Notes under the pieces: generated by a model
Database searches by the model: none
What the model saw: the letters and a program-made list of their open reading frames with translations, nothing else
What the model was told of the DNA's origin: nothing
DNA from: Lineus longissimus
Taxonomy: Eukaryota > Nemertea > Pilidiophora > Heteronemertea > Lineidae
Length of the DNA: 64,000 bases
Direction: 5' to 3'
NCBI RefSeq assembly: GCF_910592395.1
Contig: NC_088313.1
Span: 7,814,501-7,878,500 of the forward strand
Translations under genes and position numbers: made by a program
Part shown: positions 54,832 through 64,000 of the stretch, one piece after another
Position numbering within the stretch: position 1 is the first letter of the stretch
Layout of the letters: every line of letters begins with the position of its first letter

Positions 54832-56968
54832 CTTCTTTTTTTTGTAATTTATATTTTTTATTGTAAACTCTCAAAAAAAATTTACACAAAGTATTCAATC
54901 CAACAGTTTTGTTACAACAGTTTTCTACAGTGCGGTGCAGTGTGCAAAGTGCAGAGGTGCAAGAAACTTAGTCTTTTCCTAGATAGCATTTAAGAAATTT
55001 CCCCATTTTCCCACAAAGTCTGTTCTTTTTTTGTGGCATTTTTCAATATTGATTTGGAGTTTTATTGTCTGTTTGAGATGTTGGAGGTTTGGTAGGCTAT
55101 TGTTTAGTTTTGTTTTGTATATATATTCTTTTGTAATAATTTTGATATGTTCTATTGCAAGCGACTGCCCTGGCCTGTCTTTGATGTTAAATAGTGGTAT
55201 GTTAAGATGTTGACAAAGGTTTAGCCAGAGAGTTTTGGTTAAATTGCATTCCCACAACAGGTGTTGTAAAGTTTCTTTATATATTAAACAAAAACTACAT
55301 GTATTGGTGTTTGTTAGGCCACATTTGTATAACCAAGTATTAACAGGTAATGTTCTATGTAATATTTTATATTGCAACATTCTTAGTTTGGTGTCAATTG
55401 TGGCCCGGTAAGGGAGGCAGTATATGTCGCTCCAGTCATCTTCAGTGAGGTTGCAGTTAGTTAAATGGTTGTCCATTTGGTTTCTGATTTTTCAGGTCTT
55501 TTACTTGTACTTTTAATTTTTTGCCAATAGAAATGTTTTCTCGTTTTTTAAAGATTTTTTATCTTTGTTATGCTAAGATCGACAATTTCGGTCAGATTTG
55601 ATCCCCCATCTTTTATTCTTTTCTTCCAGTTTTTTGGTACTGCATGTAACACAGCTAAGAGTTTGAACGGTTCTTTTTGAATTCCATATTTTGTAGAGAA
55701 TTGTTCCCATGTATAAAAGTTCCCTGTTTCGTCAACTAAATCATTCAGATATTTAACACCATGTAGTTGCCATTCATTGTAGAAGATTGTTTTGTTGTTT
55801 ATTTTGATATTTTTATCATGAAAAATCATGTTTTTAAGGGGATGCTCTTCTTTTGAGTCAGCCATTGTTATCAAAGATTTATAAACATCTTGCCAGGAAG
55901 GGTTTAGGTGATTTTTAAAGGTTGCATGAGGGTCTCTTGAAAGCCAAATTAAATTTCCACCATGCTTAGTAGTGTCAGAAAGGATAAGTGTTTTCCAATC
56001 AGAAAAATTTAGATCATTGTGTAATTTCTTAACCCATATCAATTTTTGGGCCATACAGAAGTATTTTATATTTATCATTTTTAAACCACCATTGTCATAG
56101 TCATTGCATAGCGTTGTTCTTTTTATTTTTTCATTTTTATTGTCCCAGATGAAGTTAAAGCAGATCTTTTCTAGCCTTCCGAAACATTCCTCTGATGGAT
56201 TTGGCAGTGCTGTAAACAGGTGTATTAATTTAGAGAGTGCTAGTGACTTAATGATACATATTTTCCCATACAGAGTTAGATTTCTCCCTGTCCAGATATT
56301 TAGTAGTTTTGAAACTTCTCTGATTTTGTCTACATAGTTTTTTTCAGTAAAATTTTCCTCATCTAAATTGTATTTTATTCCCAATAAAGTGAACTTTCCC
56401 ACTAATTGCCATTTTATATCCTTATCATTTCCCAGATTGTAGTTTAATTGTTCAGTGAGCCCAATCTTGATAGCTACTGTTTTGGTGTAATTTATTGTCA
56501 ACCCTGACACTTCTGAAAATCTATCGAGGAGGTTCATACAAGATCTGTAGTTGTGTTCTGTATTATCGAGGAAGAGAGTTGTATCATCTGCCAGTTGGCT
56601 AATTAAGTATTCCGAGTTGTCGATTTTTATGCCTTTTATGTCTTGGTGGAGTTGGCAAGGATCTCTGCTGCCAGAAGAAAAAGATATGGGGAGAGGGGGT
56701 CCCCCTGCCTGACTCCTCTTCCTAATGTAAACCTATCGGAGCAGTGCCCATTGTTTATTATACAACTTTGGATGTTTTGGTAGAAGATTCTTATCCATTT
56801 TCTTATATTTTCCCCAAAATTGAAGTACCTCATTGTCCTATTTACAAAACTCCAGTCAAGAGAGTCAAATGCCTTCTCAAAATCGATAAGCAGTATAATA
56901 CCAGGCATATTGTGTTTTTTCATCTTAAAGATTAAATCCCATGTGATACGAGTGCATTCCCGTATAAA
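54832..56968 (-). mobile_element. 5'-truncated L1-like LINE (RT and zinc-finger C-terminus)
   Basis: Minus-strand order: 56965-56636 reverse transcriptase (MPGIILLIDFEKAFDSLDWS, GRGVRQGDPLSPYLFL); in a shifted frame QLADDTTLFLDNTEH (the A/YADD box, near 56590); 56537-55548 the RT thumb and connection (SGLTINYTKTVAIKIG, CFNFIWDNKNEKIKRTTLC, NDYDNGGLKMINI); and 55476-54979 a zf-RVT-like end (TLPVNTWLYKCGLTNTNTCSFC ... HLLWEC). The 3' end is A-rich on the minus strand (T-rich at 54832-54900). At least one 1-nt frameshift (near 56640) separates the ORFs. The endonuclease and ORF1 are missing, as in most 5'-truncated copies. Confidence 0.8.
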
Positions 56969-56969
56969 C

Positions 56970-57570
56970 ATTCACTTGCCTTCCAATGTTTTTCCAACAA
57001 TAATAGTTGCAATTGTTCAAAAACATTCACTGAATGTTTTTCCAACAACGGGAGTCGTTTTAGCTAGTGTATTTTCAACAATAATAGTACATAAGGAAGT
57101 CACTTTGTTGGAGTTGAACATATCAGAGTCATAAACCGAATAGTCACCATGTCTCTGTCTACAGCAAGGACATTATACAGAACTTGTTGGCACAGCAGTA
57201 TCAGCATACAGCAACGCAGCAGCAAAACCAACATATACAACACCAGCAGCAGCAGAGAAGTATGAACATACAACAGCAGAGGGCCTCATCAGAACCAGCA
57301 GATTCAACAGCAGCAGCTTCTGACGCACGTTATATGAAATTTTCATGTGGAGAACTAGTTATCTGACGTTTTCGTATCGTTATCCTGCACGAAATGAGTA
57401 CTGACAATCTGAAGAGTTCGTGTTAAGAGTTCGTGTGGCTGTTAGTTTTACCTGTCCCATTTCCTATTGGGATTTCCGAGTGTTGGCCATTTAGTGTTAA
57501 AATTGTTGATAAATCGATATAAACTCTGCTTTTTCGTGCAATTGTAACAATTTCGATTAGATTGTCAGAA
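56970..57570. other. Stretch with repeated phrase and Gln-rich codons
   Basis: 57000-57090 repeats AATGTTTTTCCAACAA. From about 57155 to 57366 a plus-strand frame encodes a Gln-rich run (LAQQYQHTATQQQNQHIQHQ) and ends SCGELVI then TGA. This could be an exon of an unrecognised gene or only CAG-type simple sequence. Nothing else was seen. Confidence 0.3.
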
Positions 57571-57573
57571 AGA

Positions 57574-58214
57574 ATGCAGCCTTGCTTCACGTCAACTCCG
57601 AAAATGGTTTCGAACCATTTTTCACAATTTACAGGTGGTGTTGAAGTTGAAAATTCTCAGTTAGACACGGCTGCGAACTTTGACCTATCTTCAACTGCAG
57701 ACGTAAATCACACCAATAACAAGTCGGATTCACGTACATCAGCTTCTACATCGGTCCATATAAAAACAGAACCGCTTCATTTTGACATGGACACTATTTC
57801 GCCATCTGCACGGGCTAACAGACGTCCTGTTTGGGAAGAAGCCACGGTCGAATGGCGTAAAATGATGATGGAAAAGTACGAAAAATGCACATGCATGTGT
57901 TTGTGTGGAAAAGGACTGCCTTTTGGCGAGAAAGGTTTCAACAAGCAAAGTGCTCTTTTAGATAAAAGCAGTGACGCCGTAAGTCAAACAGACATGAATC
58001 GCATTTGCGTGCATAGATTGAGAGATCACGATTACTGTGATTGTTTCTGTCGCTGTTATGTTGGACAACTACGATTTGAAAAGAACAATCCAAAATGTGT
58101 TTTGCCTTTTGGTACTGGAAAAATGGTGAAAATGGTGAAAGGACAAAAAATGGTCGATGGACGTATACCGCAGACTATTAAATTCGTTTTCGAAGACGAT
58201 GGTCTTTGTGATAA
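57574..58214 (+). CDS. Unrecognised Cys-rich protein gene, 3' end displaced by Harbinger-2
   Basis: The frame starts at ATG 57574 (MQPCFTSTPK) and is open to the Harbinger-2 boundary. It has a Ser/Thr/Asp-rich first half, SVHIKTEPLHFDMD (a sumoylation-like IKTEP), then VEWRKMMMEKYEKCTCMCLCGKG and a Cys cluster RDHDYCDCFCRCYVG, and a basic segment GKMVKMVKGQKMVDGR. I do not recognise a domain. At 58212-58214 Harbinger-2 is inserted in its TAA. Without the insert the frame continues from 62739 (GLCDN then VWTIRYPVVVDISAIEKHCL) to TAG at 62812. In the present state translation would run into the TIR and end after 39 extra codons. Confidence 0.5.
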
Positions 58215-58400
58215 GAGAGTTTTCGCTATCTCGACCGAGAACGGATCCGCCGAGAATTATTCCCGATCTCGTTCCCGTTCTCGGACCTGGCAAAATTGGT
58301 TTCGCATTCGCGGACCGGGAACGTGACGTGATTGCTGACGTCACTCATAGATGGCACCACTGTGTCCTAGTGGTTGTTATGGAAACATCCACGGATAAAC

Positions 58401-59471
58401 ATGGCGCGCAATTTGATTAACTTCGCAATTCAACACGGCGATGACGATTTGCTGCAGTTTGAGATGGATCGTCTGGCTTTTGGCAGAAGAGAGACTTCTT
58501 TTAACCCAAATTGGGATCGTTTTGACATAGACAAGCTTAGTGATGCACAGTGTGAATCGAAATTCCGCTTTTTTAAGGACGATATTCGTCAACTTGTCCA
58601 GGTCTTGGACATTCCCGCCGTCGTTTCATGCCAGAACCGTTGCGTAATCACTGGGGAGGACGCTTTATGCATGACTTTAAGACGATTTGTGTACCCAAAT
58701 CGATTCACAGACCTGCAGGAGGAATTCGGCCGACCTCTCTCAGTCCTGTCTCTTGCTGTGAAAGAAACTGTAAATCTGATATACGATACCCATGGGCATC
58801 TCCTGAGGCGGTTAAACCAGCGGGCATGGTTGGATGAAGACCATCTTGCCGCCTATGCGGAGGCAGTTGAAATGGCTGGTGCACCCCTTACCACTTGTTT
58901 TGGGTTCATCGATGGCACCGTCAGGCCTATATGTCGTCCAGTACGTTTCCAGAGAGCTGTCTTCAACGGTCACAAGCGGGTCCACGCTATAAAATTCCAA
59001 TCGCTCACCCTACCAAATGGGCTCATTGCGAATCTTTGGGGGCCGGTCGAGGGCCGTCGACATGACGCCGGAATACTTAGAGAAAGTGGGCTTCATGATG
59101 AGCTGGAACAGTTGCCACGAACCCGGGATGGAGAATTCTATTGCGTGTATGGAGATCCTGCTTATCCCATCCGTCCGTGGTTGATCTCGCCTTTTCGGGA
59201 AGGGGCCGCAGGTCTTAATCAAAATGAGCAGGACTTCAATGCTGCCATGTCTGCTCCTCGTACCTCTGTAGAATGGGGCTTTGGGAAAATACTGAAGTAC
59301 TGGGCATTTGTGGATTTTAAAAAAGACTTAAAGGTTTTCCTCCAACCTGTGGGAAAATTCTATTTGGTTGCTGCATTGTTAACGAATATCCATACCTGTC
59401 TGTATGGTTCTCAAACAGGATCTTACTTCGACCTGGAGCCTCCCAGTCTCAACGATTACATAAGGGGCTAG
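58401..59471 (+). CDS. Harbinger-2 DDE transposase (DDE_Tnp_4 type), intact 356 aa
   Basis: A single exon from MARNLINFAIQHGDDD to TAG at 59471 with no interruption. The N-terminal helical domain has CESKFRFFKDDIRQLVQ ... ALCMTLRRFVYPNRFTDLQE, as in the helix-turn-helix part of Harbinger-related transposases. Catalytic motifs are CFGFIDGTVRPICRP (first D), VEGRRHDAGILRESGL (second D), VYGDPAYPIRPWL, and SAPRTSVEWGFGKILKYW (E). GHKRVHAIKFQSLTLPNGLI is typical of this branch. Length is normal for the family. The start is the first ATG after the TGACGTCA block, 58 bp downstream of it. The protein would need the partner encoded on the opposite strand for TIR recognition. Confidence 0.85.
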   Translation: MARNLINFAIQHGDDDLLQFEMDRLAFGRRETSFNPNWDRFDIDKLSDAQCESKFRFFKDDIRQLVQVLDIPAVVSCQNRCVITGEDALCMTLRRFVYPNRFTDLQEEFGRPLSVLSLAVKETVNLIYDTHGHLLRRLNQRAWLDEDHLAAYAEAVEMAGAPLTTCFGFIDGTVRPICRPVRFQRAVFNGHKRVHAIKFQSLTLPNGLIANLWGPVEGRRHDAGILRESGLHDELEQLPRTRDGEFYCVYGDPAYPIRPWLISPFREGAAGLNQNEQDFNAAMSAPRTSVEWGFGKILKYWAFVDFKKDLKVFLQPVGKFYLVAALLTNIHTCLYGSQTGSYFDLEPPSLNDYIRG

Positions 59472-59975
59472 GACAGAAACAACCTTCTGGCATCGGTATT
59501 GCACTTGACTGAACAACATGAGGCCAACTGCTTTCCAGTGACACTAGTGTGCAATGCTCATGGACGATTCCAAGACAACCCCACAAAGTGTTACTCTAAA
59601 CCTGGACATTTTTGCTGGCTGATTAATTTCGCTGATTTTGCAGGTGGGAATTACATCTTGTATTGGTGTTGAACCAAAGAGCAACCTCTTGTTAACAAAA
59701 TTTATCTGTTTTTTCAAGGAATTTTGCAAATCTGCGAAAAAAATTAGCTGCAAATAATTTCTGGGTTACAGCATTTGAATGATGAAGAAGTATAACAATG
59801 TAAAAACAAACCAAATTTATTTGATAACATATATCAGTAACAACAGATTGTAAATAGATTTGTTAACAAGTCCTCAGTACTATCATTCGAAAGTTTGTTG
59901 TTTCCTCCATCCCGCGAGATGGGCTGGTGAATTTGGAAGTAAGAAATGTGCCTCTGAATTCTCCACCACACAATA

Positions 59976-60405
59976 CAGAGCGAGTAAAAAAAAGACACTT
60001 TTTAAAAGGCCCCTTGTTTTATTGTACCAATACTAGTAGGCCTATATATAATCTATTTTTGCTTCTACTTATGCAGCAACTCTTCCTGCATCATTTGGTA
60101 CTAGTCATGCCTAACTGGTTTTCATGCATGACTGCACAGGAGACATTTAGGAGACAAGGGTGAAATCTGACCTGCACCAACTGATATGGATGTGAAATGG
60201 CTCTCAATTGGCGCAGGTCGGATTTCACCCTTGTCCCTTATTATCCTCTGTGCAGTAAAGCATTAAAACCAATTAAGCATGAATGGCACCAAAAGATGCA
60301 GGAAGAGTTGCTGCATAAGTACAAGCAAAAATAGATTGTATATATTGATACACAATAAAACAAGGGGCCTTTTAAAAAGTGTCTAGTTTTTTGTGACTCA
60401 CTCTG
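59976..60405. mobile_element. Tc1/mariner-like foldback MITE
   Basis: TA (59974-59975) then CAGAGCGAGT...AAAAAAGACAC; the far end is GTGTC...ACTCACTCTG then TA (60406-60407). Arms extend through TTTTTAAAAGGCCCCTTGTT on both sides. CAGAGTGAGTCA-type ends at TA are typical of mariner MITEs. It is inserted between the two Harbinger-2 gene ends. Confidence 0.75.
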
Positions 60406-60420
60406 TATAAAAACGAGTCT

Positions 60421-62005
60421 TTACTTTTTCACCTGGTCCATAAATCCTTTCATTAGCTGGAGAAATTGTTCGTCTTTCTGTCTCTCGACAGCCATCTTAT
60501 TGCGTCTCTCTTCCTTTTCCAAATCGAACTGTTCGCGTTGAAATTTCAGTTCTTCCCTGCGCAAATTGATTTCCTCCATCTTCATCTGGGTGTAGTCGGT
60601 TAGTGTGCCCCTTTTCTTTTTTGGTGTCCTACCCGCTTTGCTTGCATCTGAAACATAAATTTGAGAAGAATAAGTTTTTTTCAAGTCCAATACCCATCCC
60701 ATGAATACCAATATATCTTGGGGAAGAACAGAACAGAATGGCCAGAAAGCTTGAAGAAAATAAAGCACCTCAGTGCTGCCATCTAAAAGAAATGACACAA
60801 GCGATTTCAGTCACTCACCTTCTTTTTCATCAGCTTTCATCCCCACCATTGCCCTCTTGCGTATCTCCACCCCCTGTTTCACTAGATTGTCCTGCTGCTG
60901 AGTATGGGTACTTTGTTTTTGCTTATTTGTAGTCGCCAACTCGTCCTTCAGCGCAACCAATTCGGTAAGTAGTTGGTCCCTTTCAGTGAATTCTTCGGCT
61001 GCGCCTGACCTTTGAAATAATGCATCACTTTAGACTGACATTTCCATCTCTGCATTAGGTCTAGGCGAGACCACAACTTTCCAGTTGGCAGCACAATCTG
61101 GGTACAGCTATTTTCCATTTGCGGACAGGTGCTGCCATCTGGAAACTGGCAATTTCTCCCGATACCCTACAGTACATGTATCTGTCTCGAGATTTACATG
61201 TATTTATTACAGCGGGAATTTGTACATGTGGCTATGTCCGGGCAATTAAAAAGCACCTAGGTGACCGACGCTAGAATAAGTCCAATTTCTCACAAATAGT
61301 GTGGGTTTTGTGTAAAAAAATCAATCCCATTGGTCGCCAGCCCCAAGTACTGTTTGGGGACTCCACCACCCCCCCCACCACCGAAAAAAAGGGGAATCTT
61401 CACTCACCAATGAAGGTACCTGGTAACAAAAACCTCTTTTTTGAACTCACCTCCTCAGTGACGCCATCTGCTCAGCTCGGAACGCTTTTATCAATTTTTC
61501 AAAACGTTCGCGGATTGACCGATTGTTCACAGGCAGAGTATTGGGGTGGGTCTTCATCAAACTACTGTTGACGTTTTCTGTTACGATGGTCCATTTTTCC
61601 TGATGTGCTAGTGGGTTAACGGCCAAGATCTCTCTCAACAGGATTATATCAGTTGACGGCCTATAGCGTATGGTTTTCGGTCTGAAAACATAACATACAT
61701 TATTTATTATATTATGTATTACATCAGCGATTGCCAAGACTACAATGTAGTCTTCAGTTCACACAGAGGACTGTCTACAATTTGGATTCTTTGCTACCAT
61801 TCTTACCAAAGGTCATCAATACATGTAATTTTGTACAACTACTACCTTATTCCTACCCAAAACAGTAAACACTAAATTTCATTTCTATTCGAATCATTGT
61901 CATGTTCACGTGTTCATGATCTACCCACCCTTGGCCTTTTCCATTTGCTGCAACTTCTGCATCTTGATTCACTTCTCTCTCCTGGGGCTGGGGTGGAAAT
62001 TCCAT
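60421..62005 (-). CDS. Harbinger-2 Myb/SANT-like DNA-binding partner, intact 241 aa
   Basis: Four minus-strand exons: 62005-61929, 61681-61451, 61009-60819 and 60647-60421. They total 726 nt and join in frame at GT-AG sites. Exon 2 carries the helix-turn-helix part (YRPSTDIILLREILAVNPLA ... NNRSIRERFEKLIKAFRAEQ), which resembles the Myb/SANT-like domain of Harbinger partner proteins. Exon 3 is helical (RDQLLTELVALKDELATT). Exon 4 has a basic patch (KAGRTPKKKRG, likely nuclear import) and a charged coiled coil (MKMEEINLRREELKFQREQF) to the stop at 60421. In known Harbingers this partner binds the TIR and carries the transposase into the nucleus. The start is the first ATG of the open frame; a TGACGTCA lies about 670 bp upstream near the TIR. 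Confidence 0.75.
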
Positions 62006-62136
62006 AGTCTAGAAAAAATAATAACACAGTTAATATTTTGTGCCCATTGAGGTTGACGTTCGTACTTTGCCTTTGGGACAGGCACGTAAGCTAGCCGAGT
62101 CAATGCCCGATATTTATAAAATTAAAAGACTAGAAA

Positions 62137-62230
62137 ATGCTTTACAAGCAGGGGGGGGGGCAGGGGTCAAATGTCAAATGCCCCCCCCCCCCCCGAGGTC
62201 ACCAAAATTTTTGGCCCTCCCCCCAAGGCC
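62137..62230. repeat. G and C homopolymer tracts
   Basis: A run of G at 62152-62160 and a run of C at 62180-62193 lie in the Harbinger-2 region upstream of the partner gene. They are simple sequence. Confidence 0.7.
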
Positions 62231-62871
62231 AAGACCAAAAAGCTGGCTACACGCCGCCCCTATCAGTGTCCAGCATGGACAGGCCTGAGCAAGCCCAGAC
62301 AGGCAACCATCATACCATGCATGACCATGTACAGTGTATGCAGTCGGAGCAGTGTGAGCAGGGCGTGGATAGTAGTGTATGCTGGCCCTGCTGTGCTGGC
62401 TGAAGATGGTCCCGGAAGATGGTAAAAATGTCTCGATTTATTCCCATCAACACACTATTCAGTAGGATTATTTTCATCCTCGCACTTTATGCACCATCAC
62501 TGCCCAAATTTACAACAAATACCTGAATAGTATCCCATATATATTTGCCATTTTTCGTGCTACAAATGGAAGTGGACGTCGAGACGTGCAACTCGGAAAA
62601 TGCAGACGAGATCCAGCGCAGTTTTCTCGGAACTCGCGATCGGGAACGGCAATGGGGACACAACAATTGATGACGTCATCCACAAAACTGGGTCATTCTC
62701 GGCGGATCGGTTCTCGGAACGGGATAGCGAAAACTCACTAATGTCTGGACAATTCGATATCCAGTGGTTGTGGATATAAGTGCTATAGAGAAACATTGCC
62801 TAAATATCTTCTAGTGAAATTGGCCGAGGCCGAACGAATGCGTAGGATCGAATCAAACATCGCCAAACTAA

Positions 62872-63837
62872 CTCAAGCTAATAGACGTTAAAAGAAAATC
62901 TGAAAATTGCCACGGACATTGTTATGGAAAAACAGTGCTCCGAAATACACGGGAACATTTCAACGAACTTATCGAGTGCAAGCGTAAACTGAGGTCTGCA
63001 AGTTTAAAGAAAGACATTCTGAAATATTCGTCAAACGTTTGTACAATAATTAAAAACTTTCACGATCGTGGTTTCGGTACACCTGTCGATCCTGATGTTC
63101 CAATCGACCAGAATGACGAAGTTATATCGCTTATACCAACTAAAGCCGATATTTGGAGTACTGTTGGTCTTTGTCATCAGTGTTCGGAGTCGATCACACC
63201 TAATGATCTCGCCAAGAAAAACGCAGAAGCCACCTCACAGTTTTCTGCTACTGATACTGATGCTGCTGCCGCATCGTCTGTTGCTACTGTCGCTCCCGCC
63301 AAGGCTTCCTCTCCGGCAAAGACTGTCACTCCAACAAAGGTTGCAGATGCAGAAACAAAAACATCAGATTCTACAAAGAAGGCAAGGGAGTCGATTGCCA
63401 AATTTACATTAAGTCTAACTTACTCGATATCCAAGTCAAGAGAGGCGACTGTGGCCAATGATACTGTTGATCCTGCTACATCCGAAGCTTCCAATACAGA
63501 GGAGACGTTGTCTTTACCATCATCGGCCCCTCCTCCACTAACTCCTATTTCTCCACGACCAATTATGCAAGTCGTCAATACTGTAATTTCTGATAATGAG
63601 CATAATGTGGTACCTTATCAAGAAAAAGACTGTGTGCGGAAATTGCGTAAGAGAAAGGCTAGTGAGTCAAACTCGTCTCCAGAAAATGTGATGGAACATT
63701 TGAAAAAGGCACGTATTGACACTGTGCGGGAAAATACGGTTTTTCGTATTAATATGTGGAAAGTAAAGGAGGAGAACATTCGTGTTGTGTATACTAAGCC
63801 AACTGTGTTCTACGATACAGTAAAAATGTATCCATAA
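62872..63837 (+). CDS. Unrecognised protein, open frame without a clear start (about 320 aa)
   Basis: The frame is open from 62872 to TAA at 63835-63837, but the first in-frame ATG is late (PIMQVV), so an upstream exon or frameshift is likely. In the neighbouring frame just before, LAEAERMRRIESNIAKLTQA reads as a helix that could be its N-terminus. Visible parts: basic helical TREHFNELIECKRKLRSASL; a low-complexity Ala/Thr/Ser/Pro region (TVAPAKASSPAKTVTPTK); KKARESIAKFTLSLTYSISK; Pro-rich SSAPPPLTPISPRP; and the nuclear-type patch CVRKLRKRKASESNSSPE. No family was recognised. It lies just downstream of Harbinger-2 and could belong to the same host locus as the gene at 57574. Confidence 0.4.
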   Translation, partial: LKLIDVKRKSENCHGHCYGKTVLRNTREHFNELIECKRKLRSASLKKDILKYSSNVCTIIKNFHDRGFGTPVDPDVPIDQNDEVISLIPTKADIWSTVGLCHQCSESITPNDLAKKNAEATSQFSATDTDAAAASSVATVAPAKASSPAKTVTPTKVADAETKTSDSTKKARESIAKFTLSLTYSISKSREATVANDTVDPATSEASNTEETLSLPSSAPPPLTPISPRPIMQVVNTVISDNEHNVVPYQEKDCVRKLRKRKASESNSSPENVMEHLKKARIDTVRENTVFRINMWKVKEENIRVVYTKPTVFYDTVKMYP

Positions 63838-64000
63838 TTATTTGAGGCTTTTATTATTCAACGAAAACTTAGAAAGATATAGACTGTTTTAGTAAATTTT
63901 ATGTGATGTTGTATATTTTCTTTTTCAGCATCATATCCCATCCTTCATCTAGGATTGAGAGCTTTTTCTTAACAAAAATCAACCTTGCTTGAACTCCACT

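Larger units (their letters stand above)
58215..62738. mobile_element. Harbinger-2: intact two-gene PIF/Harbinger-like transposon (4.5 kb)
   Basis: TIRs GAGAGTTTTCGCTATC and inverse GTGAGTTTTCGCTATC continue with similarity for about 40 bp (CCGAGAAC, GATCCGCCGAGAAT). They are flanked by TAA at 58212-58214 and 62739-62741, the classic 3-bp Harbinger target. It has a transposase on plus (58401-59471) and a DNA-binding partner on minus (62005-60421), tail to tail. TGACGTCA occurs near both ends (58336-58343 and 62671-62678). A mariner-like MITE sits between the two gene ends. Confidence 0.85.

Overview
The window is invertebrate nuclear DNA built almost entirely from transposable elements (TEs), many of them nested. 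Split genes with GT-AG introns, a THAP-type transposase, PIF/Harbinger, Helentron-like, L1-like and BEL/Pao pieces, a tRNA-derived SINE and abundant gtacatgta motifs suggest a marine invertebrate. I cannot name a phylum. No operons, CRISPR arrays, rRNA or single-copy housekeeping genes were recognised.

Layout. 1-4860: decayed multicopy-family genes on the minus strand, with a 366-bp duplication and a TIR element (R1) that carries a Helentron-like insert. 5409-28801: a large old THAP/TTAA (Kolobok-type) transposon, Kolobok-A. A Helentron-like element (about 9815-27075) with an RPA-like gene lies in the last intron of its transposase. A younger, apparently intact Kolobok-B (16273-27000) lies inside that Helentron-like region. 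30288-34960: a BEL/Pao-type gag-protease ORF and a partial multicopy-family gene. 35857-36829: Kolobok-C, a short TTAA element with a 23-bp perfect TIR that keeps only the first exon of the accessory gene. 38946-40965: a Helentron-like element with a MITE inside it. 40960-46100: a decayed multicopy gene split by Harbinger-1 (42612-45421). 46108-48522: a third Helentron-like element hosting R2. 48523-54330: a field of small TIR elements (9-bp-TSD, piggyBac-like, hAT-like and others). 54333-56968: a gene tail cut by an L1-like LINE. 57574-62814: an ORF interrupted near its 3' end by Harbinger-2 (58215-62738), which has two intact genes. 62872-63837: an unrecognised ORF.

The main result is the two-gene Kolobok. 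In both long copies a THAP-DDE transposase gene and a small gene encoding a P2X7 intracellular ('ballast') domain protein read inward from opposite ends and stop about 30 bp apart. Each has a subterminal promoter-like block containing TGACGTCA or a near match. In Kolobok-B the eleven transposase exons join in frame (814 aa) and the three accessory exons join in frame (234 aa). Kolobok-A carries matching exons with a 4-nt deletion, a 5-nt deletion and a lost splice acceptor. Harbinger-2 is unrelated but has the same tail-to-tail layout and TGACGTCA near both ends.

All family calls come from reading the sequence and recalled family motifs. No database search or alignment program was run.
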